Positions 1 through 9,668 of a stretch of DNA of 64,000 nt are shown piece after piece. Position numbers and translations under genes: made by a program. The stretch comes from Dromaius novaehollandiae. Lineage: Eukaryota > Chordata > Aves > Casuariiformes > Dromaiidae. Position 1 is the first letter of the stretch. Every line of letters starts with the position of its first letter. Below the pieces are notes generated by a model. It saw only the letters and a list, made by a program, of their open reading frames with translations, was not told where the DNA came from and ran no database searches. The stretch lies in NCBI RefSeq assembly GCF_036370855.1, contig NC_088099.1:77603218-77667217 (forward strand). Direction: 5' to 3'.

Positions 1-3000
1 AAACTAAACAGTTCTGTTGTAGGTCACAAATACTGCCTAACAGTTTTAGCCTCTGGATTTCTGGCCATATTGAGGAAATTAGGACATGTAACCTAGAATT
101 CCGGCAGCTGAATGAGACTATTCCCATTCAGCCAGCCCATAATGACAGCCCATTGCTTTGGGACTGTTTCCATTCAGCCAGCTCACTCTTTGCTGCCTTA
201 TTGGAAAATTCAGTGAGGAAAGGCAGTGGTTGACTGTATTTCATCCTAGTTAGCCTACTAATTAGACTACTAATAATGAGATCCTGATACTACTAATAAT
301 GAGATCCTGAACAACAATTTCATTACAAGGCCAAGTTTCAGTGACAGATTCTCCCCTAAAAGAAAAACTGAATGCTCTTGTGTTTATGTGGTGCCCGTAA
401 AGGCTCTAGGTGTTTGTCTTGATGTGCTAGTGGTCAGCTTTGTCTACCTGCTCAGGCTCACCATGGGCAGGAGCTAAGGTCAGCAGGCCAGCAGCCTGCC
501 TCTAGCAAACTGGGAAGGACAACCCGCTGAGTCTCAACATCCACCTGATTCAGCATCCTTTTAACACTTCTGAAGAAGCTACCATGACTATCCATGAACA
601 TATGCTCATTGCTGGGAAAGTACAAGGGCCTCCATTATGACCAGCTAAACTTCACTGATACCTGAATGTGAGCTTCTCCTCCCCAACATGTTTCTCCCTA
701 GAATAGACAGAGCATTTGCAATGCTTAGATTGTCAAACTAACCATGACATCAGGTAAGGAGAGAAATCCATCAGGAAAGTAGGAGCGAACTATGTAGATT
801 CATCATTCATAACCTTGAAAACTGTGTTTCAGATTCCAGTTTTGTAGTTTAGGACATCCTCACTTCAAAAATGGGCTTGACAATAATTTAAGATGAAAAG
901 CAAAACTTTTCAACTGAACAAAAAAATGGGGAAAGCAAGAGAGTGAGTGAGCAAGAGTTTTCTGAGGAAACATGTATACTAGATTCTCTCCAACAGTTTC
1001 TAAAACTACTCTCTTATTCACATCCATGGCTTAAATGGGGGCCCAATCATATTAAAAAAAAGACCTCAAATACATTTTTAGCAAATAGACTACTGAACAT
1101 GAAAAAACATGGCTCAAGCTTCAAAGCTTGAATTTTAGGGACAAATTTAACAACAGTCTGATTTCTATTGCATTTAGTTGAACAACTTTGTGGGTATTTA
1201 TTATGAATTGTTGTGTTTTAGAACTGGGGAAAAGTTAATCACATATGATGCAACTTATGAAGCCTTAATTCACCTTTACTTTGCCAGACTTTCTCATCAT
1301 TTCCTGATGAGATGTTAGGAATATTAAATAAATGGTATTAACAAGGCATCAAAAAATTTTAGCAGTTCTGAAGGAAGGATCTGTAGCAATACCTGCAAAG
1401 AGAGTGACATTTTTGTTTTATCGTCTCTTTGAAGATGCCCTACAGCATTAGTTATCCTATTCTTACATAGAATTTTGCTTGTATTTAAGCTGTAACTTTA
1501 GATACTTTACAGCGTTAAGCAATTCAAAATGATAAATTAGAGACAAGAAATTACAGGCATACAGAGGCATCATAATGACAGAAGCCCTAATGCAAGCAGA
1601 CTAGAGAAAAAATTAGCAGACATATACAAATTAAAAGAGTTAAAAGAAAAGGGAGCAGTACTGCTTAGGGGCATATTTTTCTTGGATCAGATAGTCCACT
1701 GCTCAGGTAAATACCACATGGGCCCAAATACAGGCACAGAGGAACAGACTTCATACCTTTTGTTCTGTACCCCACCATATACAAAATACAGACACAGTAC
1801 AACTGTGAAAATGCTGTATCTTTAGCTTGTATATTTTCACTCTGAGAACTATCCCTGTGCTAGTTTGACCTAATCAGACAGTTCTCTTTACCTAGGGGAG
1901 GAGACTCACGGATTTGGAAAGAGTCATCGTGAAACTACTGGCTAAGGAAAAACTGTGCAGTAAGGCAGTATATGCCCTTTGCAGAGATCTGTTCATTAAT
2001 GATGGAGGCTGTGCTTTGACAGGATTTGCAGGACGAAGAACCAGATAGCTGTGTCAGCCTTCTCCTACGACATGAAGTCCCCCAACAGCCCCTTCTAAAA
2101 GGAAATTAATTTCAAGCCTCCATTTTTAATTGAGTTCTGATTTACAACTCCCTGTTAACGATTTATTTTGGAGTAGCTGCATCACCATTGATCTCTGGCT
2201 ACTACAACAAACTCAAAGTATAGCTTTTGCATTACCTTGCTGCCTCTTTGTCTACTGTCTTTATTCAGACTTCTATTGATTCTTAAGATGAATAAATACC
2301 TCATTTTAATGCTGTTGATTACAATATTTATTTGTAAAAACCTTCTTTCAAAATGCTAACTGGTACCAAAAATACACTTTTGTCTGACTAGAATAACTAG
2401 ACTCCCTGCAAAGTCATACTGCCAAGCTGTTGGGCAAAACAGGTTGGGGAGAATATAACAAAGGGTTAGGAAAGCTTTCAAAAAATGGTGAAGAAAGGTA
2501 TTAAGCTGCTATCATTGGCCTTTGCCGCTACCATGATTCCATTCAGTGTGATGCATGCATTTTAGGAATCGACTTCCTATTAAAAATGCTTGTCATAGAA
2601 TGGTACCAGTTTTTACACTGCTTTGTAGGTTTGCTGTCACTGTTCCTCCCCACACACATACTTTCAAAGAAGAAAGGCAGAAATTGTTTTTTACCCTAGA
2701 TGTGTAACAGAATCTAGTATAAGGCACCCAGCGTTCTTCTGGGCCTAGAACTGTTACAAGAGCGTAAAGCTAGATAAAGGCAAGAGATCTGAACTTTTCT
2801 GACCCCTTTCCAGACCTGACCACTGCTGTCCATGCTAATCCAAAAGACAGCTCTGCATACACTGTCCCTGAAGTTTCAGGGCATGGCCAGCTGGAGAGAG
2901 GTGTTATCTTCTGTCAATGCAATTCCTGACAATAGACTGCAAGGCAGAGAATGCAGAAGCAAAGTTCTCAGCCCCGTGTGATTCATACACTATTAATCTG

Positions 3001-3070
3001 GTTTAGTATCCTAAGTAGCTGATTTGTCTAAGATTCACTCTCACAACAGGAATAAAAAAGCATGTTCATA
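1..3070. other. Intergenic DNA upstream of the ISG12-like gene
   Basis: I recognise no coding exon here. The open frames are short and resemble no family I know. The stretch is AT-rich and single-copy in appearance. It holds a short tandem duplication near 265-310 (two copies of a unit of about 23 bp containing TAATAATGAGATCCTGA) and a repeated CCATTCAGCCAGC word near 124 and 170. Confidence 0.5.
265..310. repeat. Two-copy tandem repeat, unit about 23 bp
   Basis: The word TACTAATAATGAGATCCTGA occurs twice back to back, separated only by TAC. It looks like a local slippage duplication with no sign of function. Confidence 0.75.
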
Positions 3071-3088
3071 AGTTTCAGTTTCATTTCC
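3071..3088 (-). promoter_or_regulatory. Consensus ISRE / IRF element
   Basis: Read on the - strand, this site contains ATGAAACTGAAACT, which fits the interferon-stimulated response element consensus RNGAAANNGAAACT at every fixed position. An additional GAAA half-site precedes it. It lies about 70 bp upstream of the TATA box, the usual place for ISREs in interferon-stimulated genes. ISGF3 (STAT1-STAT2-IRF9) and IRF proteins bind such sites. Placement next to an IFI27/ISG12-type coding exon makes a functional role likely, although induction itself is inferred. Confidence 0.82.
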
Positions 3089-3119
3089 TGGTTTTGGGTT
3101 CATTTGCCTTCTGGTCATA

Positions 3120-3139
3120 GATTTCAGTTTAATTTCTTT
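3120..3139 (-). promoter_or_regulatory. Weaker second IRF-like site
   Basis: On the - strand this reads GAAATTAAACTGAAAT, two GAAA half-sites with a degenerate middle repeat. It resembles a weak IRF-binding element between the perfect ISRE and the TATA box. It may be only a decayed copy. Confidence 0.4.
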
Positions 3140-3140
3140 G

Positions 3141-3156
3141 CTGCTTAGCTAAGCAG
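3141..3156. promoter_or_regulatory. 16-bp perfect palindrome abutting the TATA box
   Basis: CTGCTTAGCTAAGCAG equals its own reverse complement and ends directly before TATAAAAA. A dimeric factor could bind it, but I do not recognise it as a named site. Confidence 0.45.
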
Positions 3157-3164
3157 TATAAAAA
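3157..3164 (+). promoter_or_regulatory. TATA box of the ISG12-like gene
   Basis: TATAAAAA lies 62 bp upstream of the start codon at 3219. Transcription is expected to begin near 3185-3190, leaving a 5' leader of about 30 nt. It fits the strong, inducible, non-CpG promoters typical of interferon-stimulated genes. Confidence 0.75.
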
Positions 3165-3218
3165 GCCTGCCTGAGCCTAGCAGTGCACCCACTGCATCCT
3201 GCACCATCAGACAGAAAA

Positions 3219-3366
3219 ATGTCTGACCACAACGTTCACAATGCTGGTTTCACCTCGGCTGGGATCACAGGAGGCTCGCTTGCTTCCAAAATGATGTCCC
3301 AAGAAGCAAGAGCTATGGGGGGAGGCGTGACTTCCGGAGGTCCTACTTCTACTCTCCAAGAAATGG
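3219..3366 (+). CDS. ISG12-like gene, exon 1 (coding part)
   Basis: This exon encodes a nine-residue leader (MSDHNVHNA) followed by the first ISG12-type core. It ends ATG G with donor GTATGAGT, phase 1. Family members normally have a longer hydrophobic N-terminal part before the core; it is absent here. Confidence 0.75.
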
Positions 3367-6300
3367 GTATGAGTAAATTTTTTTTTTCCTTAAAAACAAG
3401 AAATTAAAATGAAGCTTAGTGAGTAGGGACTAGCAGAATTTTACCCCTGAAAATAATCTCACCAAGTAATCTCTTCTCTCCTACACTACTGCATTGTGCT
3501 GAAGACAAAAGATTCCCATGTCTGACTGCATGTTATGAGTGGGATGCTGTTAAAAGTGTTTTCTGTCTATGCACATATGCATGAATGTACACATACATAA
3601 GTGGTATTCAGGAGTTCAGGACAGTGCTCATTTGAAGTCTGTGCTATCCCTCCGCTTTGCTAGGAAACATCAATAGTATGGCAAGTCATGGCAGTAACAA
3701 GCAATGATACACAGGAACATGCTCTGTGTACCTACAGTTCATATACAGTATGATGTTTCCTTTGCTTTGTATGTGCTTGTGTGTGTGTACATATCCACAC
3801 CCGTATGTATCACACATACAGAAAGAGCCCATAAAACCTTATGCAAAGGCTGTAACAGAGGGAAATGAGCTGCAGTCCAAGAGCTAAATTCACAGTGGGA
3901 ATATATACACTTCCTTCACAGAATGTGGCAGAGTACTAAAATTAGGCATAGCTAGCTTTCACATACGCTACCCTGCAGGTACATGCTTTTCTGTTGCACA
4001 CACAGAACTATCCCAGACCTGACAGCTCTAAGCAGCCAGCCACCCATGGGATTCATGCACACGTATTCTCCCTAACCATCCTGCCCGTGGGACCTGATTC
4101 AGCAAGCATCCTCTAAGTATGCGTAACTCCATGGAAAAGATTGTCCTCTGTAATCCCATTTAACCCCACAGCACAGTAATTAGCAGGTTGACCTTGGATA
4201 AAGGCTTCTAAACCCTCTTCTGCCTTGGGAGTGGACTCCTTCTGTCAGGAGTGTGCTAACCTGCAGGCTGTAGGCTGGGTTCAGGTGGCTCTCTCTATCA
4301 TGTTGAAGCTGGTCAACTAGTAAGCAGCTAAAAGTCTACTGAAGGATGGAGCCGAACCTGACTCTTCTACTTCCAGCCATAGAAATGAGGCTTTGGTCAG
4401 GTGAGCTGTCCAGGATTTGTATCATCTTTCAATTAGTAAAAAATGGGATGAGCTTCATTGTGAGGGGAGAAGTTATTCTTTAGATGTGGTTTACGTTACT
4501 GCCAATATTATCCATAGAGTGACACTGTCCAGACAGTGGGGAATAAGTGATATAAGGGTCATTTAGAGAGATGCTGCATGTGATTCCTGTAACATGCTTT
4601 TTAATTTTTACTCTATGTGATTTGATCAGTGAACTTAGGATACTGAATATGATGTTAATTGAAAACTCGATAGGAAAGATGGCAGCCTTCAGGGATGGTA
4701 CCAGCAGAGGGACAGAATATGAGAGACCCTCAGAAGAGGAGGACTGAGGGAGGGAAAAGCAGGAAGAGATACTCTGAGGCACAAAACAGCACTAGCAGTG
4801 CTGATCCCAGTATACAGGAACTGCCAGTTAGTTAATCTAATCATATATTAAGAGTCCAGACAGCTGCACAGTCTTGCCTTCTGTTACAGATAACAGTGAT
4901 ACAGCAGGCTTTTCAGTGGTGACTCCCTATAGAGAGCATGACATGGCAGTTTCTAAAATACAAGAATGAAGACTTGTATCCCTCCATGTGCCAAGAATCT
5001 TTAGAAGATGGAGGAGCAAACCAAACATATAACACCAACTAGTTTTACACTTGCAATGTCTATATCAACTATGCACTTTTATGAAAATCACTTTTCTGGT
5101 GGTGAGAAATCTGTGTGACTAAAGGAGACCTTAGCCATGCCTATAGGAGATACTCTAGAAGAGCTTTTACCCATGTGAAAAATACTAGCTCTGTAACACT
5201 GCCAGGACAGGTGTGAGTTTTGGCTCGCTGCAGTAGGAGAGCTTGCCACACGTTTCATCTGAATGAGAGCTAGAAGGGTCTCATTTCATTTCTACAGGTG
5301 CTCACTGGCTTCTCTCGTTCTTCAAATGCAGCTTCTTAACCTTTTCCTTCAGATTGTAACCCCTCCCCCGGGATGAATGTGCATGGCGGAGCGGCTGGTG
5401 CTACAGCAGTGCATGAATATTATTCAGTATCACTTCATAGAAGATGTTATAGCTGGCTCATCACCATAATATTTGAGCATCTTCCAGGAATCCTTTAAGC
5501 AATATGACTAACATTTGCCATTGCTAATGCTTTAGTCCTCTCCTAGAAAGAAAGAGCTTGCAATAGAATACTTTATTTGGGGTTTATATATAATGAGATG
5601 GAAATGTACATATATATTGACCACTTGCTACTGCAGTTTGCTGTGTTTGAATTCTATGGGTATCCATTATGCATAGATTTAGGCTATGGAAAGTGAACTC
5701 AAAGAAACATATCTGTCACTTGGAACAGTAAGTGGCGAGGTCTGCAACAATGCTTAGTTGCTGCAGGAGCTTGTTTCGCAGTCCTCAGACAGCTCCTCAG
5801 AAAACTGCAATTCCTGCAGAGGCAAACTGTGCCCATTTTGGAGAACCAGATTCTTCAAAAACAGTCTTTGTCTGAGAGTTTGGGGCGGGGGCGGGGGGGG
5901 GTTATGTTCTGGGAACATCCACAAAACACTGTAAATGTCTTCTCCCCAGTGTGACAGCTAAAAAGCAGCATACTAATGGAGCAAGGCAAGTGATCAGCAG
6001 TCTCTTTGCTTTTTGACAGGTTTGCCTTGGGATATTTTAAAACATGATAGGTCCTGATTGTCCACTAAGGCTCCTTCCAGTCAGGAAAGCATATTAACAA
6101 ACATCTGTGTTGTAACTGTTCTAGGTGCCCTAGGCTCAACCCATTCTTCAGGTTTTACCAGTAGCGGGATCTCCCATGGATCCAAGGCATCTCAAATGAT
6201 GTCCCAGGAGGCCAGGTCTCATGGAGGTGGAATTCCCAGGGATGGTACAACTTCCACCGTCCAGTCCATCTGTAAGTGAGAGTCCTGCTCATAAGGATGA

Positions 6301-7380
6301 AATAACTAATGACTTCTGAGAGTTTATTAATTTTTCTGGGAAGCCATGTTATGACTCCCTGAGCTCCATTGCTTAGAGCAACCTTAGAAGCTCCTTAAAT
6401 CCTTAATATAGAGCATGAATATCTGATTTGGGTTAAGAGAGACTGAATGTAATAGAGAGACGTGAAAAGTTTTAAGATCCTGGGAGTCTCATATTAATGA
6501 TCATATTCAGAGCATCACATCATCGGCTTCCCAGTTTAAAGTAAAACCGTCAGTGGTACTTGAAGACTAATACCATGAAGGGGACAGAAAGAGCGTTAGC
6601 CTTGTACAACTGAAAGCAGTGGTAAGAAAACAGAGTACAGGAAGGCTGGCACATCAAGAAAATCATGCTGATGATGCATGTAAAATGATGAACAGATTCC
6701 AAGAAATCTCTGTCATGAACAAATTTTAAAAATGCCTGGGCAAAATGCTTAGTAATCACTTACTCATTATTAGTAATCACTTACTCATTATTTTTACTAT
6801 ATTCTGCTGGTTATTCCTTATGTGATTGTCTTGTCATAAAATACTGAGAGCATTAGAAGTTCCAGATCGGCTCTGAGGGAGCTCCACTGCACAAGGCCCT
6901 GTTTAAACACAAATTCAAGGCCAGACCAAGAGCTTCATATTTAAACATACAAGATAGATAAAGGAGGAGGAAATAATGAAGCATAAGAAAGGAGTTTGGC
7001 TGGCAGACAGGAGTTGTTAGCCCTTGTCTTGTAGCTTTTTAAGATAGCTTAGCTTTCTTTCCTGTAAAGAATTTGTATAGGAACAAGGGCCACAGAAAGA
7101 TGTTGAGGGTAAGTGCAGGGAAGGAGGCAGAGAGGATGCATGAAATAAGTATATTAGCAAGAGGAAAGATGGAAAAAGGAAACAGTGATAGAGAGGGTGG
7201 ACAGAGGAAAGCACACCAGGAAAATGGATGTCAACTTGGAGGTGATGAGAGGCTTAGAATAAATCATTAATCAGCAAGCTGTAAAGTTTGCACAGGAAGT
7301 TGTGTCAGAGGATAAAAATGTTCTCATATCTTTCTTCATATTTATCTTTAGCAATGGGTGGCAAAGGAGGAAGGTGCTGA
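3219..7380 (+). CDS. ISG12/IFI27-like gene with duplicated polar core (3 exons)
   Basis: Predicted CDS is join(3219-3366, 6125-6271, 7352-7380), 324 nt and 107 residues. Residues 10-50 and about 58-99 each carry the Ifi-6-16 (IFI27/ISG12) core pattern: GFTS-x-GI, GS-x-A-x-x-MMSQEAR, GGG and a TST-x-Q end. Canonical family cores are alanine/valine-rich and membrane-inserting, and those proteins act at mitochondria or the ER in interferon responses. Here the matching positions hold Q, E, R, T, P and S, and no hydrophobic membrane span is visible. Both introns are phase 1 and exon 2 is exactly 49 codons, so it can be added without a frame shift; this points to exon duplication within one gene. 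The start at 3219 has A at -3; an in-frame GTG at 3183 is not a plausible start. An ISRE and TATA box precede it and AATAAA follows. The alternative is two partial paralogues in tandem. The symbol is left open because the family contains several lineage-specific copies. Confidence 0.72.
5353..5498 (+). CDS. Possible alternative 3' exon of the ISG12-like gene
   Basis: A strong acceptor (pyrimidine tract ending TTTTCCTTCAG at 5352) is followed by an open frame that continues exon 1 in the correct phase for 48 codons to TAA at 5496-5498. Its start includes the Gly/Ala-rich string MNVHGGAAGATAVHE, which loosely resembles the glycine-rich second half of the core. No canonical poly(A) signal lies close by, and a donor at GTATCA (5430) would be weak. 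It could be a rarely used terminal exon, a decayed core copy or chance. Confidence 0.28.
5882..5901 (+). repeat. G-run tract with G-quadruplex potential
   Basis: Runs of four, five and nine G are separated by single C residues, enough for four stacked G-tracts. The tract lies in intron 1 of the ISG12-like gene on its sense strand, about 225 bp before exon 2. Confidence 0.55.
6125..6271 (+). CDS. ISG12-like gene, exon 2 (second core copy)
   Basis: The exon is 147 nt, exactly 49 codons, flanked by phase-1 introns (acceptor TTCTAG at 6119-6124, donor GTAAGTG at 6272). It encodes ALGSTHSSGFTSSGIS, then GSKASQMMSQEAR, a GGG and TSTVQSI, aligning along its length with exon 1. The shared MMSQEAR, unlike the alanine-rich canonical motif, implies the polar substitutions arose before the two exons diverged. 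Confidence 0.75.
6272..7351 (+). other. Intron 2 of the ISG12-like gene
   Basis: About 1.08 kb from GTAAGTG to the acceptor TTTATCTTTAG. It contains a perfect 21-bp tandem duplication at 6750-6791 and otherwise nothing recognisable. Confidence 0.65.
6750..6791. repeat. 21-bp perfect tandem duplication
   Basis: TTAGTAATCACTTACTCATT plus A occurs twice without interruption. The two copies are identical, so the duplication is recent. Confidence 0.85.
7352..7380 (+). CDS. ISG12-like gene, exon 3 (terminal coding part)
   Basis: After acceptor TTTATCTTTAG, the phase-1 continuation completes a serine codon from exon 2 and then encodes MGGKGGRC and a TGA stop at 7378-7380. The tail is short and basic and ends in cysteine. 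The pyrimidine-rich acceptor and a nearby poly(A) signal support a terminal exon, but so short a coding part makes this the least certain of the three. Confidence 0.55.
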
Positions 7381-7513
7381 ATAAGAAAAAAGCACTGGTC
7401 CAGAAGCAAGCTCTGCAAACAGTTCATCCCTCACTAATGGAATCATTTGACAGCTTCTTCTCTTCCTTACTCTCCTCGACATTGACATGAAAGGAAAAGC
7501 CTTTCCCTGCACA

Positions 7514-7519
7514 AATAAA
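7514..7519 (+). terminator. Poly(A) signal of the ISG12-like gene
   Basis: AATAAA lies 134 nt after the stop codon, with a T/G-rich stretch downstream at 7540-7560. This gives a 3'UTR of about 150-160 nt, fitting a small mRNA of roughly 0.5 kb. Confidence 0.6.
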
Positions 7520-7550
7520 GGTTCTGCTAAAATGATGGATATTTGCAGGA

Positions 7551-7658
7551 GACTGGTTGTCCAGTATATCTATTTTAATAAACAAACCTGAGCTGATCTT
7601 ATTAGCAGATATCTGTGTGAAGCAAATGGTAACAAATAAGAATCCCTAATAAGCATAA
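7551..7658 (+). repeat. 108-bp direct repeat, copy A
   Basis: Matches 9561-9668 over 108 bp without gaps, about 10 mismatches (near 91% identity). The copy starts just after the predicted poly(A) site of the ISG12-like gene. It contains TTAATAAACAAA and ATTAGCAGATATCTG. It is not a repeat family I can name. Confidence 0.85.
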
Positions 7659-9560
7659 AAAGCTTGTCTGCATGCTCAAGGGCACTGCTAACTATTCCTA
7701 GGGTACTTGTTGTTCCCCTCTTGTGCTGATTCGTCCCAGTTTTGCTGTCTCTTTACACATGAGGGAGGGACTGCAAAGTTAGCGTTAGGCAATGGACAGC
7801 ATTTTATATCTGCTTACTACGGATTAAAGGATGTGGGCAGGTACAAGTCAAAGGAGAAATTGCAAACTGTCTTTATTGATTTTTACAGATTGTCACCCTT
7901 TTGCAACCTTGTCCATGCAGAATAATAAAATTAAAAGCATCCAAACTCTGGATATTTGGCATAGTCTGAGTGCGTATGTGCAAAGGTGGCTTTTGTAGTC
8001 CACTGGGATCTATTGCCTTCAAGGCTGGACTGGTATGTGGCTCCAACTAAGCTGTTCTACATTTGTCTCCCAAGGAGTCACAGCAGTGTGTGAAATTCAG
8101 CTGTGATCTACCAGCAGATCTTTATTACCTGCTATGCCCTTAGCATTGGGATGGGGTAGAGTAAGAAGATCTATCATAGCTGTTTCCCTTTCAGAGATTC
8201 CCCTGTGTGCAAATGTCAAGGTAAGCTGTCAGCCAGCAGCAAGGATCTAGATTCCCACAGGCAAACATTCAAACACCTGCTTTAACCCTCATGATGCTTA
8301 TAGTGAGTTTTAAAAATGAAACTAATGTAAGAATAATAAAAAATATTACAAAAAGTCAAGCACTCATCAGACAAACAATTTTGTAAATTGTTGCTATATT
8401 AACTGAGAAACAGTGCGTGACCATTTCATGATAATCAAAGACTTTTTTTTCTTACTTATCTGGATAAGGGAAAGATTTATGATTGAGACTGAACTTTAAC
8501 ACTGGCATTTCTTAACCTCAACTGCTTTTGTCTTGTTAAAAAATAGTTGTCATAAATGAGAGCTGACAAAAGGTGTTTGTGCCTAAAAAAAGGAAAAAAT
8601 ATCCAAACCAATAATCTTTGATCATGTATCATTTCACTTTTCAGCACTTATGTTATTCCAATGTTACTATTTGGGGATACTTCTTCCACCTTTAGATCTC
8701 GTCATGCTGAGAGGTGTCCTGAGTAGCTTAACTGAAACCAGAAGCATTCTCCACTGCATTTAAGTTCACTTACCCGAATCAGCTCATATAGGCCCATATG
8801 AAAACAAAAGTAAATACTTCCTTCTAAAAGCCTTACTTGCAGCCCACTTAAGCAAATTCACATGTGTGTTATTAAAAATGAAGTATTTACTTTTTTGAAC
8901 AAATATAATTGAAAAGGTTAAATAACAACAAATATGGTCACCTAAATCCCTCACGTCTCTCAATCAATCTTCCAGAACAAAAGAAGAGAGAAAGGAAAAG
9001 AGGCAGCAGTGTGTGATTAGCAGAGCAATAGCACTGAAGCAATACACTGCAGAAAGCACATAGCTCTCTGCATGGAAATCAATTTCTCCCATGGGATGGG
9101 GTCGATAGTTGTCTGACAGGACAGTATAGAGGCAATTTGATAGCATTTTATCTAAATGAATCTCTTCCTCACCCCCAGCGGCCTCACAGTTCATGAGCAG
9201 GATCTCTTACTAGAATAGATTTATTTAATATTTATCATATAACTGGCAAATATTTATCATTCTGAAGATACTACCATTGTCTATTAAAAATCACTTATCC
9301 CTGTTAGTTACTTGTTACCAGCAACTCTTTCCCAACATTGTTATTCTAATTAGCTAATTTACTCATGCAACCCATAAAAATCAGTTTCAGGTATTCTGGA
9401 AACATTTTTCTTACTCAAATACATTCTAAATTATAGGTCACCCTTTCAGGAAAAATAAGCCCACAAACCAGATTTAGTTAACTCAAAAGAAAATTTGGAT
9501 CTGAAATGACATTTTTATGCAAGAAAAAGCTTATTTTTTGTGGAATGCATTATTCAGATA
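7659..9560. other. Intergenic stretch between the repeat copies
   Basis: No gene recognised. A second AATAAA-containing AT-rich site lies at about 7922-7928. A 26-nt segment at 8195-8220 has textbook splice sites on both sides but no known identity. Confidence 0.4.
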
Positions 9561-9668
9561 GATTGGTTGTCCAGCATATCTTTTTTAATAAACAAAGCTG
9601 AGCTGATCTTATTAGCAGATATCTGGGTGAAGTAAATGGTAATGAATAAGAACACCTAATAAGCATAA
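9561..9668 (+). repeat. 108-bp direct repeat, copy B
   Basis: Second copy of 7551-7658, same orientation, 2.0 kb downstream. Similarity stops abruptly on both sides, suggesting either a dispersed element or a local duplication trimmed by decay. Confidence 0.85.

Larger units (their letters stand above)
3367..6124 (+). other. Intron 1 of the ISG12-like gene
   Basis: About 2.76 kb with donor GTATGA and acceptor GTTCTAG. It contains a possible alternative exon at 5353, a G-rich run at 5882-5901 and a short TG-rich stretch near 3780. No other coding exon is recognised. Confidence 0.65.

Noticed and set aside
3183-3218. In-frame upstream start for the ISG12-like protein (GTG at 3183)
   Set aside because: Not an ATG, and it sits at or before the transcription start predicted from the TATA box. 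ATG at 3219 has a good context.
7302-7490. 62-codon frame across exon 3 of the ISG12-like gene
   Set aside because: It is in another frame and runs through the intron acceptor. The phase-1 frame is the one continuous with exon 2.
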